Notes: generated by a model from the sequence alone, not told the origin. A stretch of 64,000 nt of DNA from Chloroflexota bacterium (GCA_011322445.1 DRMV01000037.1:1-64000), one strand, 5' to 3'. Positions 8,364 through 18,073 are shown, counted from the first letter of the stretch. Numbers and translations: made by a program.

Positions 8364-9902
8364 ATGCCGGTGATTTCACGGATTTGGCGCTACTACAATC
8401 ATCCATACCGCCGTTGGCTTTTGCCGGTAAGCGTGGGCGTGGGGGTGTATTTCTACTTGTTGTGGGGGCAGTATCATCCTCTGGCACGACTGCTGGCGGG
8501 GCCCAAGGTGTGGGGGTTGCAGGGGGTGGTGGATTGGATGCTGGGCTCGTTGTTTTACCTGCCGTTGTGGAAGTTTGTGGGGTGGTCGGCGGTCTTTTGG
8601 GCGATGGTGGCTTTCTGGCTTTTCTTTTTTGCTCAGTTCGCGCTGCCGGTGCAAACCCTCGAAGAGCGCCGGGCGATTTTTGTGCGTTTGCTGTATTACG
8701 TCGCGGGGCTGCATGGGCCGGCGATTTTCATTCAAGATGGTGAGAAAATTGAAAGCAAGGCGGAGAGGTTGCGGCGTGGGCCGGGCGTGATTGTGTTGGA
8801 TAGCGCCAGCGCCGCGGTGTTGCAAACGGAAGGCGGCTTTACGCGGGCCGTGGGGCCAGGTGTGGTGTTTACCAAGGCGGGGGAAACAGCCCGGCCGGGC
8901 GCAACGGTAAACTTGCGGAAACATTCCGCCAGCCTGGGGCCCCAAGGGGACGAAAACCCCTTTGCCCCTCGCAGCCCTGACGAAACCGATGAGATGTATG
9001 ACCAGCGTATGAACCACCGCTGGCAAACCAGCGCCAAGACGCGCGACGGCACCGAGGTGGTGCCCCGCCTGGTGGTGGTTTTTGCTCTTGATAAGCACCC
9101 CGATGGTCTTTCGGAGGAGGCGTGGGAAGCGGGCCGCTTCCGTACCCGCTTTTTCGGCCATAAGGTTTCGGTGTGGCGAGCAGTGACCCATCGCCCGGTG
9201 GATGCCGCGAAGGCTGCCCTTGGCACGGGGAAAACCCCGGATGATCGTTTGCTGCAGTGGGATTGGCTACCAGCGCGCCTGGCGGTGGACGTTTGGCGGG
9301 AATATTTGCAGCGTTTCCGCTTGACCACGCTGTTCCAGGTTTCCCCCGATGGCACGCCCATGCTGGATTTCATCGCCGCGGCCATTCGCGAGCGATTGAC
9401 CCAGCCCCAGTATCGTGAACTTGGCCTGGATGGGCAGCGGACGGGTGAAATGCTCTCCAGCCGGGAATACGCTTTGCTGCAAGAGCGGGGCATTCGGGTC
9501 ATCGCGGTGGCTTTGCCCGCGATTTTCCTGCCGCCGGAGGTGGAAGAGGAACTCGTCGCGCGTTGGACGGCCAACTGGCTGGTGCGAGCCCGTAAAGAGC
9601 GTGAACTTGTGGAACAGCGGCGCAATCTCGCGAAAAAGCAGGGCGAACAGGAAGCCGCCGATGCGTGGGCCAGGATCATTGTGGAAGAGGCGTGCACCTC
9701 TGATGAGGATGTTTCCCCAGCAACGTGTTTAGACCGTTTGTTGGCTGCGTTGAGCCGGGCGGTGCAGCGCGATCCGGCCCTTTACCTGGCGCACAGAAGC
9801 GAGTTTGATGCGCTCGAAATGTTGTGGGCCTGGGTGCACAACCGCCGCATTGAGGCTAATGGCACAGATTTGACGGGGACAGGGGGAGACGACCATGCGT
9901 GA
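8364..9902 (+). CDS. Membrane protein with SPFH/Band-7-like domain (first of a pair)
   Basis: Function unknown. The 512-residue product has a hydrophobic segment near residues 18-35 and one or two more between 55 and 97. A soluble region follows with an SPFH-like pattern: RGPGVIVLDSASAAVLQ near 138-154, AVGPGVVFT after it, and KTRDGTEVVPRLVVVFALD near 225-243. In SPFH proteins the last stretch is the beta-strand after the TxDG turn. The C-terminal 130 residues are mostly helical and charged (VRARKERELVEQRRNLAKK). The ATG at 8364 has GAGAGG just upstream. The next gene overlaps by 8 bp and has the same architecture, so the two are probably co-translated partners. A TATACAAT sequence at 8317-8324 may be the -10 region. 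Confidence 0.75.
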   Translation: MPVISRIWRYYNHPYRRWLLPVSVGVGVYFYLLWGQYHPLARLLAGPKVWGLQGVVDWMLGSLFYLPLWKFVGWSAVFWAMVAFWLFFFAQFALPVQTLEERRAIFVRLLYYVAGLHGPAIFIQDGEKIESKAERLRRGPGVIVLDSASAAVLQTEGGFTRAVGPGVVFTKAGETARPGATVNLRKHSASLGPQGDENPFAPRSPDETDEMYDQRMNHRWQTSAKTRDGTEVVPRLVVVFALDKHPDGLSEEAWEAGRFRTRFFGHKVSVWRAVTHRPVDAAKAALGTGKTPDDRLLQWDWLPARLAVDVWREYLQRFRLTTLFQVSPDGTPMLDFIAAAIRERLTQPQYRELGLDGQRTGEMLSSREYALLQERGIRVIAVALPAIFLPPEVEEELVARWTANWLVRARKERELVEQRRNLAKKQGEQEAADAWARIIVEEACTSDEDVSPATCLDRLLAALSRAVQRDPALYLAHRSEFDALEMLWAWVHNRRIEANGTDLTGTGGDDHA

Positions 9903-11727
9903 GATGTTGAGCCGCCTCTGGCATGATTTTGTCCTCTTCAACGAGTGGTTGAAAGCCCTTCCCAAGCGCAGCATGGAAGGCCTCTTGAATCGCTTGTTTG
10001 TGATTAACAAGCCGGCCGGTCTGAAGCGCGTTTATGCCCGTGATTTGTTTTTCTTTGCCGTGGTTGCATGGATTTTAGCCGCGCACTGGGAAACCGTTTC
10101 GCACACAGGCTTTCTTGAAATTTGGCATGCAGTGCAGGGCTCGGTGTTGGCGAAGATTTTGGGGGAACTTATCTTCGGCGTTCCCTTTTACGTGCGCAAA
10201 CTGATTATCATTTTCCTGCTTCCCGATAGCCTGCGGGTGTGGCTTCCCGTGTTGTTGCCTTATTTGCTGGGTTGGTATGTCGCGGCGCGCTATGTGGAAG
10301 ACGTTTTCGAGGTCAGTGATGCCTTGAAAGACCGTGCAGAAGGGTTGAAGGTCGCGCAGGAATTCTTGTTGCGGGCAGCGTTTGCACACAGTTACGGGCG
10401 GGTCAAGGAACGCAAGACCTTCGCGTGCCGTTTGCTGGGGCGGCTGCGGCCGATGGTGTGCCCTACCGAAGAGGAATGTCTTTCGTGGGGGCGCAGCCGT
10501 CAGTATGGGGTCAAGGTGCCCTTCTTGCGGCGGGTGTGGGATTTCCTGCGTGGTGCCCCCGTGGGGTGCCCTCATACCCTGGCAATTGTGAATGGCGAGG
10601 TCAAAGAGATGCGCTCGCCGCTCTTGCTCATTGGCGGGCCGGGTTATGTGTTCATGAGCACCGATAGCGCGGCTTTGTTTGAGCGGGTGGATGGCACCCC
10701 CCACGTGGTTGCCCCGACCACCCGCCGCCTGGAACTGATTGAAGGCTTTGAGCGCCTGCGCCGCATTGTCAGCCTGCGCGAGCACCAGATGACCTTGAGC
10801 GCCAGCGCGCGCAGCCGCGACGGCATCCCTATCGAAGTAAAAGACGTCCAATTGCTGTTCAGCATCTATCGCGGCGGGCGCAAACCGACCGAAAAAGAGC
10901 CTTTCCCGTTCTACCCGCCGGCATTAGAGCAACTGGTGTATGGCGAAATGGCTTCGCCAGTGGTTGACCGGCAGGAAGCCTTAGCCAGTAGTCGGTTGCT
11001 GACCAATGCCATGCGGGTGATGGCACGCTCGGAACTCACGCGCTTCATCCGCTCGCAGACCGTGGTGGAATTCCTCGCCAGCGTGGCGCCGATGGATATG
11101 GAAACGCTGCAGACCTTTTATCGGGAACTGGCGCAGGAAACCGTGGCCCCGCATGACCAAAGCGCGCCAATTTTGCCCACTTTGCCGCGGGCGCCGCATT
11201 TTGTGCCTCGCCCCCGCATCGCCGAGCGGTTCGACGTGCTGGCTAATGGCCCCGAAGGCGAGCGCGCCCGCCAGCGCGGTGTCGGCCTGCAGTGGATTGG
11301 CCTGGGCGCCTGGCACACCCCGGTGGACAAGGTCATTGATCAGCACCTGGAGGCCTGGCGGTTGAGCGTGACCAATGTGTTGCGTTCCAGCGAGGCGGCG
11401 CTGAGCCAGCTGCGCCGCCAGCGACACCTCTCCGCGTTTACGGAATATGTGCGCGAGTTGCTGGCCTGGTTCCAGAGCACGGAAGGTGAAACCCCGCAAA
11501 CTCGCGAGGTTGTCCTGTTGCGTTACTTTGTCCGTCGTCTGGAAGTGGCAGCCCTGGGCCGGTATGGCAGCGTTGCCCTGGCGCCTTCGGAATGGCGGCG
11601 CACCATCGCTTACCTTCAGTCGCTTCTTCCGCGCGAGGTAGACCGCGAAGAGGAAGGCCTCCGCGAAGGCGGCGATGGCGACGGCGAAGATCATTCTGCT
11701 CGCGCTTTGCCCGACGAAGAGAGGTAG
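9895..11727 (+). CDS. Membrane protein with SPFH-like domain (second of a pair)
   Basis: Function unknown. The 610-residue product has hydrophobic segments near 50-66, 82-105 and 110-130. A cytosolic domain follows with GGPGYVFMSTDSAALFERV near 248-266 and SRDGIPIEVKDVQLLFSIY near 306-324. The order and spacing match the preceding protein's SPFH-like core, so they appear to be distant paralogs forming a heteromer. The C-terminal half is helical, and the last 25 residues are very acidic (EEGLREGGDGDGEDHS). The start overlaps the upstream gene by 8 bp. The stop is 2 bp before the sugar-kinase start, so the pair is transcribed with the psuK/psuG-like genes, though a functional connection is not evident. 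Confidence 0.75.
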   Translation: MREMLSRLWHDFVLFNEWLKALPKRSMEGLLNRLFVINKPAGLKRVYARDLFFFAVVAWILAAHWETVSHTGFLEIWHAVQGSVLAKILGELIFGVPFYVRKLIIIFLLPDSLRVWLPVLLPYLLGWYVAARYVEDVFEVSDALKDRAEGLKVAQEFLLRAAFAHSYGRVKERKTFACRLLGRLRPMVCPTEEECLSWGRSRQYGVKVPFLRRVWDFLRGAPVGCPHTLAIVNGEVKEMRSPLLLIGGPGYVFMSTDSAALFERVDGTPHVVAPTTRRLELIEGFERLRRIVSLREHQMTLSASARSRDGIPIEVKDVQLLFSIYRGGRKPTEKEPFPFYPPALEQLVYGEMASPVVDRQEALASSRLLTNAMRVMARSELTRFIRSQTVVEFLASVAPMDMETLQTFYRELAQETVAPHDQSAPILPTLPRAPHFVPRPRIAERFDVLANGPEGERARQRGVGLQWIGLGAWHTPVDKVIDQHLEAWRLSVTNVLRSSEAALSQLRRQRHLSAFTEYVRELLAWFQSTEGETPQTREVVLLRYFVRRLEVAALGRYGSVALAPSEWRRTIAYLQSLLPREVDREEEGLREGGDGDGEDHSARALPDEER

Positions 11728-11729
11728 CC

Positions 11730-12683
11730 ATGACCGTTTGGGAGAATATTGACCCCGACCGCCCCGTGCTGGTGCTTGGCAGCGCCGCAGTAGATACGGT
11801 AGCCTACCCCCAAACGCCGCTGGAAGAGGGCGCAGCCGTGCCGGCGCACATGCGCACGGCCAGCGGTGGCGTGGCGCGCAATATTGCGGAGAACCTGGCG
11901 CGATTGGGGCAGCCGGTGGTTTTCCTTTCGGCCGTGGGGCGCGACGCGGCAGGCGACCGCTTGCTGGAAGAACTGGCCGCGCTGGGGGTAGACGTGCACG
12001 CGGTGCTGCGGGTGACCGATTACCCCACCGGACGCTATGTGGGGGTGCTGCGGCCGGAGGGTGGCCTTTACCACGGCTTTTACGATATGCGCATTAGCCG
12101 CTCGCTGACGGCCGACTATTTGCGCCATCATGCCAACCTTTTCATGGATGCTGCCGCGCTGGTGATGGATGCTAACCTGCCCAAGGCGACTTTGCGCACG
12201 GCTTTTGCTTTGGCCCGCAAAGCCGGTTTGCCGGTGACTGCCGACCCAACCTCGCCGCAACTGGCGCGCAACCTGCGCCGCTACCTGCCCCGCCTGGCGC
12301 TCATCACACCCAACCATCAGGAAGCCGCTGCATTGTTGGAGCGCCCGCTTGACCCCACCGATTTTGAGGAGGTGACGCGCGCGGCTAAGGACCTGGTAGC
12401 CCAGGGCGTTGGGCTGGCTGTGGTGACCCTGGCCGAGTTTGGGCTTTGCTACGCCACTTCCGATGGGCAAGGGCACCTGCCGGCCCTGCGTACCGAAATC
12501 CTCGACCCCACCGGCGCGGGCGATGCCCTGACCGCCGTGGTGCTTTACGGCTTGCTGCATGGCTTCCCGGTGGATGATGCGATACAATTGGGCATCTCGG
12601 CGGCATCCCTCGCTTTGAATGCCGAGGGCAATGTGCCTGCCGACCTTTCGCTGGAACGACTCTACGATCAACTGGTGGTGTAA
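11730..12683 (+). CDS. PfkB-family carbohydrate kinase, probable pseudouridine kinase
   Basis: A 317-residue ribokinase-fold enzyme that phosphorylates a sugar or nucleoside. It has the N-terminal VLVLGSAAVDTVAYP strand, the substrate-binding GGVARNIAENLARLG (PfkB signature 1) and DPTGAGDALTAVVLYG, the signature-2 anion hole with the catalytic Asp. The gene directly downstream, 10 bp away, encodes pseudouridine-5'-phosphate glycosidase, which makes pseudouridine the most likely substrate. This is inference from context; ribokinase or another specificity is possible. The ATG at 11730 has GAGAGG upstream and starts 2 bp after the preceding stop. Confidence 0.85.
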   Translation: MTVWENIDPDRPVLVLGSAAVDTVAYPQTPLEEGAAVPAHMRTASGGVARNIAENLARLGQPVVFLSAVGRDAAGDRLLEELAALGVDVHAVLRVTDYPTGRYVGVLRPEGGLYHGFYDMRISRSLTADYLRHHANLFMDAAALVMDANLPKATLRTAFALARKAGLPVTADPTSPQLARNLRRYLPRLALITPNHQEAAALLERPLDPTDFEEVTRAAKDLVAQGVGLAVVTLAEFGLCYATSDGQGHLPALRTEILDPTGAGDALTAVVLYGLLHGFPVDDAIQLGISAASLALNAEGNVPADLSLERLYDQLVV

Positions 12684-12693
12684 CGAGGAGTCT

Positions 12694-13632
12694 ATGGAAA
12701 ACCGTCAACTTCCCCCTGGAGTTCAAATCGCCCCGCATGTTGCGCGGGCGCTTTCGTTAAAGATGCCTGTGGTGGCGCTGGAATCGACCGTCATCACCCA
12801 CGGCTTGCCCAAACCCGACAACCTTTCACTGGCGCATGATATGGAAACTGCCGTGCAGAATGCCGGGGCGACGCCAGCCACGGTAGGGGTGTTGGGCGGG
12901 AAGGTCATTGTGGGGCTGGACGATGCCGAACTGGCGCGGCTTGCTGGTGTGGCTTCCCCTTGCAAAATCAGCGTGCGCGATTTTGGCCCGGCCATTGCCC
13001 AGAAAGCCGATGGCGGCACTACGGTGGCGGGCACGCTCTTGGCGGCGCGGCTGGCGGGCATTCGCGTGTTTGCCACCGGCGGTATTGGCGGCGTGCATCG
13101 CTGGCCGCCCCACGATGTTTCGGCTGACCTGCCTGTCCTGGCGAACAGCCCCGTCATTGTGGTTTGCGCAGGGGCAAAGGCCATTCTTGATCTGCCTGCT
13201 ACGCTGGAAATGCTGGAAACTCTCGCCGTGCCGGTGGTGGGCTATCAGACGGATGAATTTCCTGCCTTCTACTCACGGGAAAGCGGGTTGAAAACGCCGC
13301 ATCGCGCCGACACGCCCAAGGAGGTTGCCCAAATTGCCAAAGCCCACTGGGCCTTGGGGTTGCAAAGTGCGGTACTGGTGGTGGTGCCGCCCCCTGCTGA
13401 AGCAGCGCTGCCGCGTGAGCAGGTTGATGCGGCGATTGAGCAGGCGTTGCAGGAGGCCGAAGCCCGCGGGGTGCGCGGTCAGGCCAGTACACCTTTCTTG
13501 CTGGAACGGGTCAGCGAACTGACCGGCCACGCCAGTTTGCAGGCCAACCTGGCCTTGCTCAAGAACAACGCTGTCGTGGCGGCGCAAATTGCCCGGGCGC
13601 TCTTCCCTGCGCCGATGGCCTACATGGTGTGA
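12694..13632 (+). CDS. psuG: Pseudouridine-5'-phosphate glycosidase
   Basis: Reversibly cleaves pseudouridine 5'-phosphate to uracil and ribose-5-phosphate. The 312-residue protein matches the family from end to end: VVALESTVITHGLP near 24-37, then ADGGTTVAGTL and FATGGIGGVHR. CAGAKAILDLPATLE (active-site Lys) and VPVVGYQTDEFPAFY follow, and the C-terminal stretch is SLQANLALLKNNA. GAGGAG lies 5 nt before the ATG. With the upstream PfkB kinase it forms the standard two-step route for salvaging pseudouridine from RNA turnover. The next gene begins 7 bp downstream. Confidence 0.95.
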   Translation: MENRQLPPGVQIAPHVARALSLKMPVVALESTVITHGLPKPDNLSLAHDMETAVQNAGATPATVGVLGGKVIVGLDDAELARLAGVASPCKISVRDFGPAIAQKADGGTTVAGTLLAARLAGIRVFATGGIGGVHRWPPHDVSADLPVLANSPVIVVCAGAKAILDLPATLEMLETLAVPVVGYQTDEFPAFYSRESGLKTPHRADTPKEVAQIAKAHWALGLQSAVLVVVPPPAEAALPREQVDAAIEQALQEAEARGVRGQASTPFLLERVSELTGHASLQANLALLKNNAVVAAQIARALFPAPMAYMV

Positions 13633-13639
13633 GGCGGCG

Positions 13640-14446
13640 ATGGCGGGCGAGCGTCTGACCCTTGCACTGGCCCAAATGGCAGTGGACGAGGATGCGCGCG
13701 AGGTCAACTTCCGGCGGGCAGCCGAAATGGTGGCGTCCGCGGCGCGTGCGGGGGCGGCGTTGGTGCTGTTGCCGGAACTTTGGGGGTGTGGGTACAGCGC
13801 AGCGCATTTCCCTGCCTGTGCCGAGGCGCTGGATGAGGGCCTCTTTGCCCGTATGGCGGCGCTGGCGGCGGCTTATCGCATCGCGGTGGGAGGCTCGCAT
13901 GTAGAGCGCCACGGCGAGCATCTTTACAACACCTTCGCGCTCTACGGCCCCGATGGCCGCCGTTGGGGCATATATCGCAAGGTTCACCGCTTTTTGCCTT
14001 TGGGTGAGGGTGTGTTGACCGCAGGCGATGCTGTGGGGTTGGTGGAAACCCCCTGGGGTGCGGCTGGGCTGGCGGTGTGCTACGACCTCCGTTTCCCGGA
14101 AATGTTTCGGGTGCAGCGAAGCGCCGGCGTGCCATGGTTGTTGCTGGTGGCTGCGTGGCCGCTTTCCCGCGTGGCCCACTGGAATGCCCTCTTGCGCGCC
14201 CGTGCCGTGGAAAATCAGGCCTTCGTCGTCGCCGTCAACCGGGCGGGAAGGCAGGGCGAGACGCGCTTCGGCGGGCATAGTGTGGTGCTGACGCCGCGGG
14301 GTGAAGTGGTGGCGCAGGCGGGGGAAGATGAAGCGCTGGTGCTTGCCGGGGTGGATTTGTCGCAGGCTGGGGCGTATCGGGAGGCCTTCCCGGTGTGGGC
14401 GCATCGCCGCCCGGAGGCTTATCGTTTGCCGGAGGGCCAGGCGTGA
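13640..14446 (+). CDS. Carbon-nitrogen hydrolase (nitrilase superfamily)
   Basis: A 268-residue cytoplasmic C-N hydrolase, probably an omega-amidase-like enzyme. The Glu-Lys-Cys triad is visible: Glu in LLPELWGCGY near 44, Lys in YRKVHRF near 114, and Cys in AVCYDLRFPE near 150. Length and motifs fit the short amidases of the superfamily. The natural substrate cannot be told from sequence. The ATG at 13640 follows psuG by 7 bp, and the stop overlaps the next GTG start as GTGA, so it is part of the same long operon. Whether it acts in the pseudouridine pathway, for example on a ureido or amide product, is speculative. Confidence 0.9.
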   Translation: MAGERLTLALAQMAVDEDAREVNFRRAAEMVASAARAGAALVLLPELWGCGYSAAHFPACAEALDEGLFARMAALAAAYRIAVGGSHVERHGEHLYNTFALYGPDGRRWGIYRKVHRFLPLGEGVLTAGDAVGLVETPWGAAGLAVCYDLRFPEMFRVQRSAGVPWLLLVAAWPLSRVAHWNALLRARAVENQAFVVAVNRAGRQGETRFGGHSVVLTPRGEVVAQAGEDEALVLAGVDLSQAGAYREAFPVWAHRRPEAYRLPEGQA

Positions 14447-15981
14447 ACTGGAAGCAAGACCGCCGCTGGTCTTGGGGGTTGACCGCTTTGGTTTTGGTGG
14501 TCGCCGCGGCGCCGTACCTTGCCCTGTGGCTGCGGGCTGGCAAAGACTTTGTTTTCAGTGGCCTGGTTTACAACCCTTACGATGGCTACACGTATCTTGC
14601 CAAGATGCGCGAAGGCTGGATGGGCGCGTGGCGTTTCACGTTGCCATATACGCCGCGGCCGGGGCCAGGCGCGTATTTGTACCTCTTTTACCTCGCGCTG
14701 GGGCATTTGGCGCGGCTGGTGGGCCTTTCGCTGCCATTGGTCTATAACCTTGCTCGCCTGGCGGGAGACGTGGCGCTGGTGTGGGCGCTGGGGTGGTTTT
14801 TCGGCGGGCTGTTCCCCGAAGATGCCTTTGCCCGGCGGACAGCGTGGGTGGTTGCGCTGTTTACTCTGGGGATGGGGTGGGTGGTGTTGCCTTGGACGAG
14901 CGGCATGCCGCCGGCCGATTTCTGGTTGACCGATGCCTATCCATTCCTGGCGTTGCTTACGAATGCCCATTTCCCCTGGGCTCTGGCGGGAGTAGTCGCC
15001 TTGCTGCGGCCAGGCAGGCCACGGTGGTGGGATGCATTGATCGCCCTCGGCGTGGCACTGCTCTCGCCTTTTGGCGTGGTGTTGGTGGGGTTGGTGCTGG
15101 CGGTGCAGTTTGCGGTGGAGTACACTTTCCCGCGAGGGGAAGGACGCCGATGTGGGGTTTTTCGTTTTCCAGGGGCTGAGGTGTGGTGCCGCGGCCTGTG
15201 GGTGGCGTTAGGGGGGGCACCTTATACGGCTTACGTCTATTGGGCAACTCACCATGACCCGGTTTTGGCGCAGTGGACGGCGCAAAATCGCACGCCCTTG
15301 CCGCGAGGGTGGAATTTGTTGGCGGCTTTTGCACCGTGGGCGCTGGTCGCTGTGGCGGGGCTGTGGCGGCGGCACCCGGCAAAGCGCAGGCTGGCATTGT
15401 GGGCTGGGATGGCGTTGGGACTGGCGGTGCTGCCGTTGGCTGTGCAACGGCGTTTTCTGTTGGGGTTTGAAGTGCCGTTGGTAGGGCTTGCTGCCCTGTG
15501 GCTGACTCAACGTCGCCGGCGTGGGTGGTGGGTGGGTGTGTTGAGCGCGGCGGTGGTGCCAAGCCTGATCGCGGTGTGGGTTGTTTTTCCGTGGCAGGCG
15601 AGCCAGCCGCGGGCTTCGTTGTGGTTCCTGACCCGCGATGAACAGCAGGCGATGGTGTGGTTGCGGGAACACACGCCACCGGAGACGGTGGTGTTGGCTG
15701 CCCCGCAGACCGGCGCGATCATTCCGGCGTGGAGCGGGCGGCGAGTGGTGTATGGGCATCTCATGGAAACCATTGATGGCCCGCGCTATCGGGAACTGGT
15801 CGGCGATTTCTTCCGCCGGTGCATGAAGGGACGCGCGGCATGGGCCTTCCTGCACGAAGAGGGAGTGGACTACATTTTCCTGGGGCCGCGCGAGCGTGCT
15901 TTGGGCGGGCTGCCGATTTATCTGCTGCCCAGCGCGGTAGCCGCGCGCTTTGGAGAGGTGGTGGTTTACCGTGTGCCGTGA
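14443..15981 (+). CDS. Polytopic membrane protein, module copy 1 protein A
   Basis: Function unknown. The 512-residue protein is rich in Trp, Leu and Ala and has about ten hydrophobic segments, starting near residues 14-32. Signature stretches are YDGYTYLAKMREGW near 45-58 and, close to the C-terminus, DYIFLGPRERALGG. The same two stretches occur in the protein at 18081-19676 (EDGNSYLAKM, WVFWGPAERALGG), so these are paralogs. The architecture (membrane core, then a short extracytoplasmic C-terminal domain) resembles lipid-linked-sugar glycosyltransferases, which is an inference. The GTG start at 14443 overlaps the previous stop and has GGAGGG 10 nt upstream. Confidence 0.75.
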   Translation: MNWKQDRRWSWGLTALVLVVAAAPYLALWLRAGKDFVFSGLVYNPYDGYTYLAKMREGWMGAWRFTLPYTPRPGPGAYLYLFYLALGHLARLVGLSLPLVYNLARLAGDVALVWALGWFFGGLFPEDAFARRTAWVVALFTLGMGWVVLPWTSGMPPADFWLTDAYPFLALLTNAHFPWALAGVVALLRPGRPRWWDALIALGVALLSPFGVVLVGLVLAVQFAVEYTFPRGEGRRCGVFRFPGAEVWCRGLWVALGGAPYTAYVYWATHHDPVLAQWTAQNRTPLPRGWNLLAAFAPWALVAVAGLWRRHPAKRRLALWAGMALGLAVLPLAVQRRFLLGFEVPLVGLAALWLTQRRRRGWWVGVLSAAVVPSLIAVWVVFPWQASQPRASLWFLTRDEQQAMVWLREHTPPETVVLAAPQTGAIIPAWSGRRVVYGHLMETIDGPRYRELVGDFFRRCMKGRAAWAFLHEEGVDYIFLGPRERALGGLPIYLLPSAVAARFGEVVVYRVP

Positions 15982-18073
15982 AGCGGTGCCCTCCCTCACG
16001 AGCGGCAGCCAACTTTCCTGGCGGGCGCTGAAGCCGCGCCGGTGGATGTGGGCGGCGTGGGCAGGTTGGTTGGCGGTTTTGTTGGTGCCCAAAGCCGGGG
16101 GATTTCCCTACCCGCCGCTGGCGGTGATTTCCGACATTGTGGTGGCTCATGTGCCGCAAATCCTTTACCTGCGGCGGGCACTCACGGCATGGCATACTTT
16201 GCCTTTGTGGGCGCCGACTTATTACAGCGGTTATCCCTTTTACGCCGACCCGTTGGCGGGGCTTTGGTATCCGCCGGGGTGGCTGGCGGTGGTTTTGCCC
16301 TTGCCGTGGGGGCTAAGCCTGACGGTGGGTTTGCACTGGCTTTTGAGCGCCGTCGGTATGTATGCGTTCTTGCGCGTGTTGGGGCGTCGAGAGACGGGCG
16401 CGTTTCTGGGGGCGTTGGCCTGGTTGGGCTTCGGGAAAGTCTGGGCGCATTGGGGCGGCGGGCATCTCACCTTGGTCTATGCCGTGGCATGGACGCCCTG
16501 GCTGTTGCTGGCTTCGTGCCGCCGCGGGCGGTGGTTGCGGCCTGGCGTGGTGCTGGCGTTGATCTTTTTGGCCGACCCGCGCTGGGCGGCTTACGCGGGA
16601 GGGCTTTGGGCGGCGTGGGAACTGGTGGGCGTTGCGGCGAGGCAACGTTCTTGGGCTCGCCGGGTGCTGGCCCTGGCGGTGGAAGGGGGCCTGGGCGCTT
16701 TGCTGGCAGCGCCGCTTTGGCTGCCGCTGCTGCGTTTTACCCGTTTGAGTACGCGCGCACATTTGACGCCTCACGATGTTTTGGTTTTTTCGTTGCCTTG
16801 GGAACGCTTGCTGGGGCTTTTGGCCCCCGCGGGTGGCATGACGGAGTGGGTGGCTTACGCAGGAGCAGGCGTCATTTTGCTGGCCGTGGCAGCGTGGGCG
16901 GCTGGCCGGGCGCGCTTTTGGGGTGGCGTCGCGCTGGTGGCGCTGCTCTGGGCCTTGGGCAGTCACTTGCCGGGGGAAGCATGGCTGGCGCTCTTGCCAG
17001 GGGTGAGTTTGCTGCGTGTGCCGCCGCGCGGGTTGTTTTTGTTGGGGTTTGCGATGGCCGCCGCGACGGCTGCTGGCTGGGAAACCCTGGCCGAAATGGG
17101 GCAATCTTCGGCTCGTCGCCGCAATTTGCTGTGGTTTGGGGCGATTACCCTTGGCATGGTGGTCTCGCTGGTGCTCGGCTGGGCATTGGGAGCGTTCTGG
17201 GTAGGGCTGCATGGTCTCTTGGCCTGGGGTGTGGCGGCTTTGCTGGCGTGGGCGATGTCCCGGCCAGGTGCTGCCGCCAGGGGGCACTGGCGCTATTGGG
17301 CTGCTTTCCTGGCGCTGGATTTGCTGTGGATGGCGTCGTCGCAGGTGATGGCGGTGCCGCCGCAACGTGCCTTCTCTACGCCTGCGGTGCTGGAAGCCGC
17401 GACTGCCTCTTCCCCCGCGCTTTTTCGCTTTTACACGCCCTCGTATAGCATCCCTCAGCAGGTGGCTGCTGCCCACGGTTGGGAACTCGCCAACGGCGTG
17501 GACCCGTTGGTGCTGGAGGCTTATGCGCGCTTTATGGCCCGGGCCAGCGGCGTGCCCCTGGAAGGTTATAGCGTCGTGGTGCCCCCTTTGCCAAACAGTG
17601 ACCTGGAAGCCGACCGCAACGCGCAGCCCGATGCGGCGTTGTTGGGGCTGTTGAATGTCACGGTGGTGGCTGCTGCGTATCCGGTGGAGGCGGCGGGGCT
17701 GGTGCCGCTGGCGCACGGTGATGGCTTGTGGGTTTACCGCAACACCCTCGCGCGACCGCGAGCGTGGGTGGAAACGGCGGCGGGGTGGCACCCGGCTGTG
17801 GCCGTGGCCTGGCAGCCCAACCGGGTATCGGTGACGGCTGAGGGCGCGGGCAGGCTGGTGCTTTCCGAAATCGCTTACCCGGGCTGGCGGGTAACGGTTG
17901 ATGGCCGCCCGGCATCTGCAACCACGGCTTATGGCGTCTTGCGCGCGATCACGCTGCCCGCCGGCAGGCATGAGGTCGTGTGGCGCTTCGTGCCGTGGGA
18001 TCTCTACGTGGGTTTGGCGCTGGCGTTGTTGGGGGTGTTGCTGGCGTGGCGGCTTCCGAGGTTTGGGCTATAA
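15971..18073 (+). CDS. YfhO-like polytopic membrane protein, module copy 1 protein B
   Basis: A roughly 700-residue protein with about a dozen transmembrane segments and a C-terminal extracytoplasmic beta domain. The early stretch WAPTYYSGYPFYADPLAGLWYP is the YfhO-type region. The C-terminal YPGWRVTVDGRPA followed by LPAGRHEVVWRF is typical of the YfhO family, whose Bacillus member takes part in lipoteichoic-acid glycosylation from an undecaprenyl-phosphate sugar. The start is uncertain: the GTG at 15971, with GGAGAGG before it, is preferred, but an in-frame TTG lies at 15950. It overlaps the upstream gene by 11 bp and pairs with protein A in a module repeated directly downstream. Confidence 0.8.
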   Translation: MCREAVPSLTSGSQLSWRALKPRRWMWAAWAGWLAVLLVPKAGGFPYPPLAVISDIVVAHVPQILYLRRALTAWHTLPLWAPTYYSGYPFYADPLAGLWYPPGWLAVVLPLPWGLSLTVGLHWLLSAVGMYAFLRVLGRRETGAFLGALAWLGFGKVWAHWGGGHLTLVYAVAWTPWLLLASCRRGRWLRPGVVLALIFLADPRWAAYAGGLWAAWELVGVAARQRSWARRVLALAVEGGLGALLAAPLWLPLLRFTRLSTRAHLTPHDVLVFSLPWERLLGLLAPAGGMTEWVAYAGAGVILLAVAAWAAGRARFWGGVALVALLWALGSHLPGEAWLALLPGVSLLRVPPRGLFLLGFAMAAATAAGWETLAEMGQSSARRRNLLWFGAITLGMVVSLVLGWALGAFWVGLHGLLAWGVAALLAWAMSRPGAAARGHWRYWAAFLALDLLWMASSQVMAVPPQRAFSTPAVLEAATASSPALFRFYTPSYSIPQQVAAAHGWELANGVDPLVLEAYARFMARASGVPLEGYSVVVPPLPNSDLEADRNAQPDAALLGLLNVTVVAAAYPVEAAGLVPLAHGDGLWVYRNTLARPRAWVETAAGWHPAVAVAWQPNRVSVTAEGAGRLVLSEIAYPGWRVTVDGRPASATTAYGVLRAITLPAGRHEVVWRFVPWDLYVGLALALLGVLLAWRLPRFGL

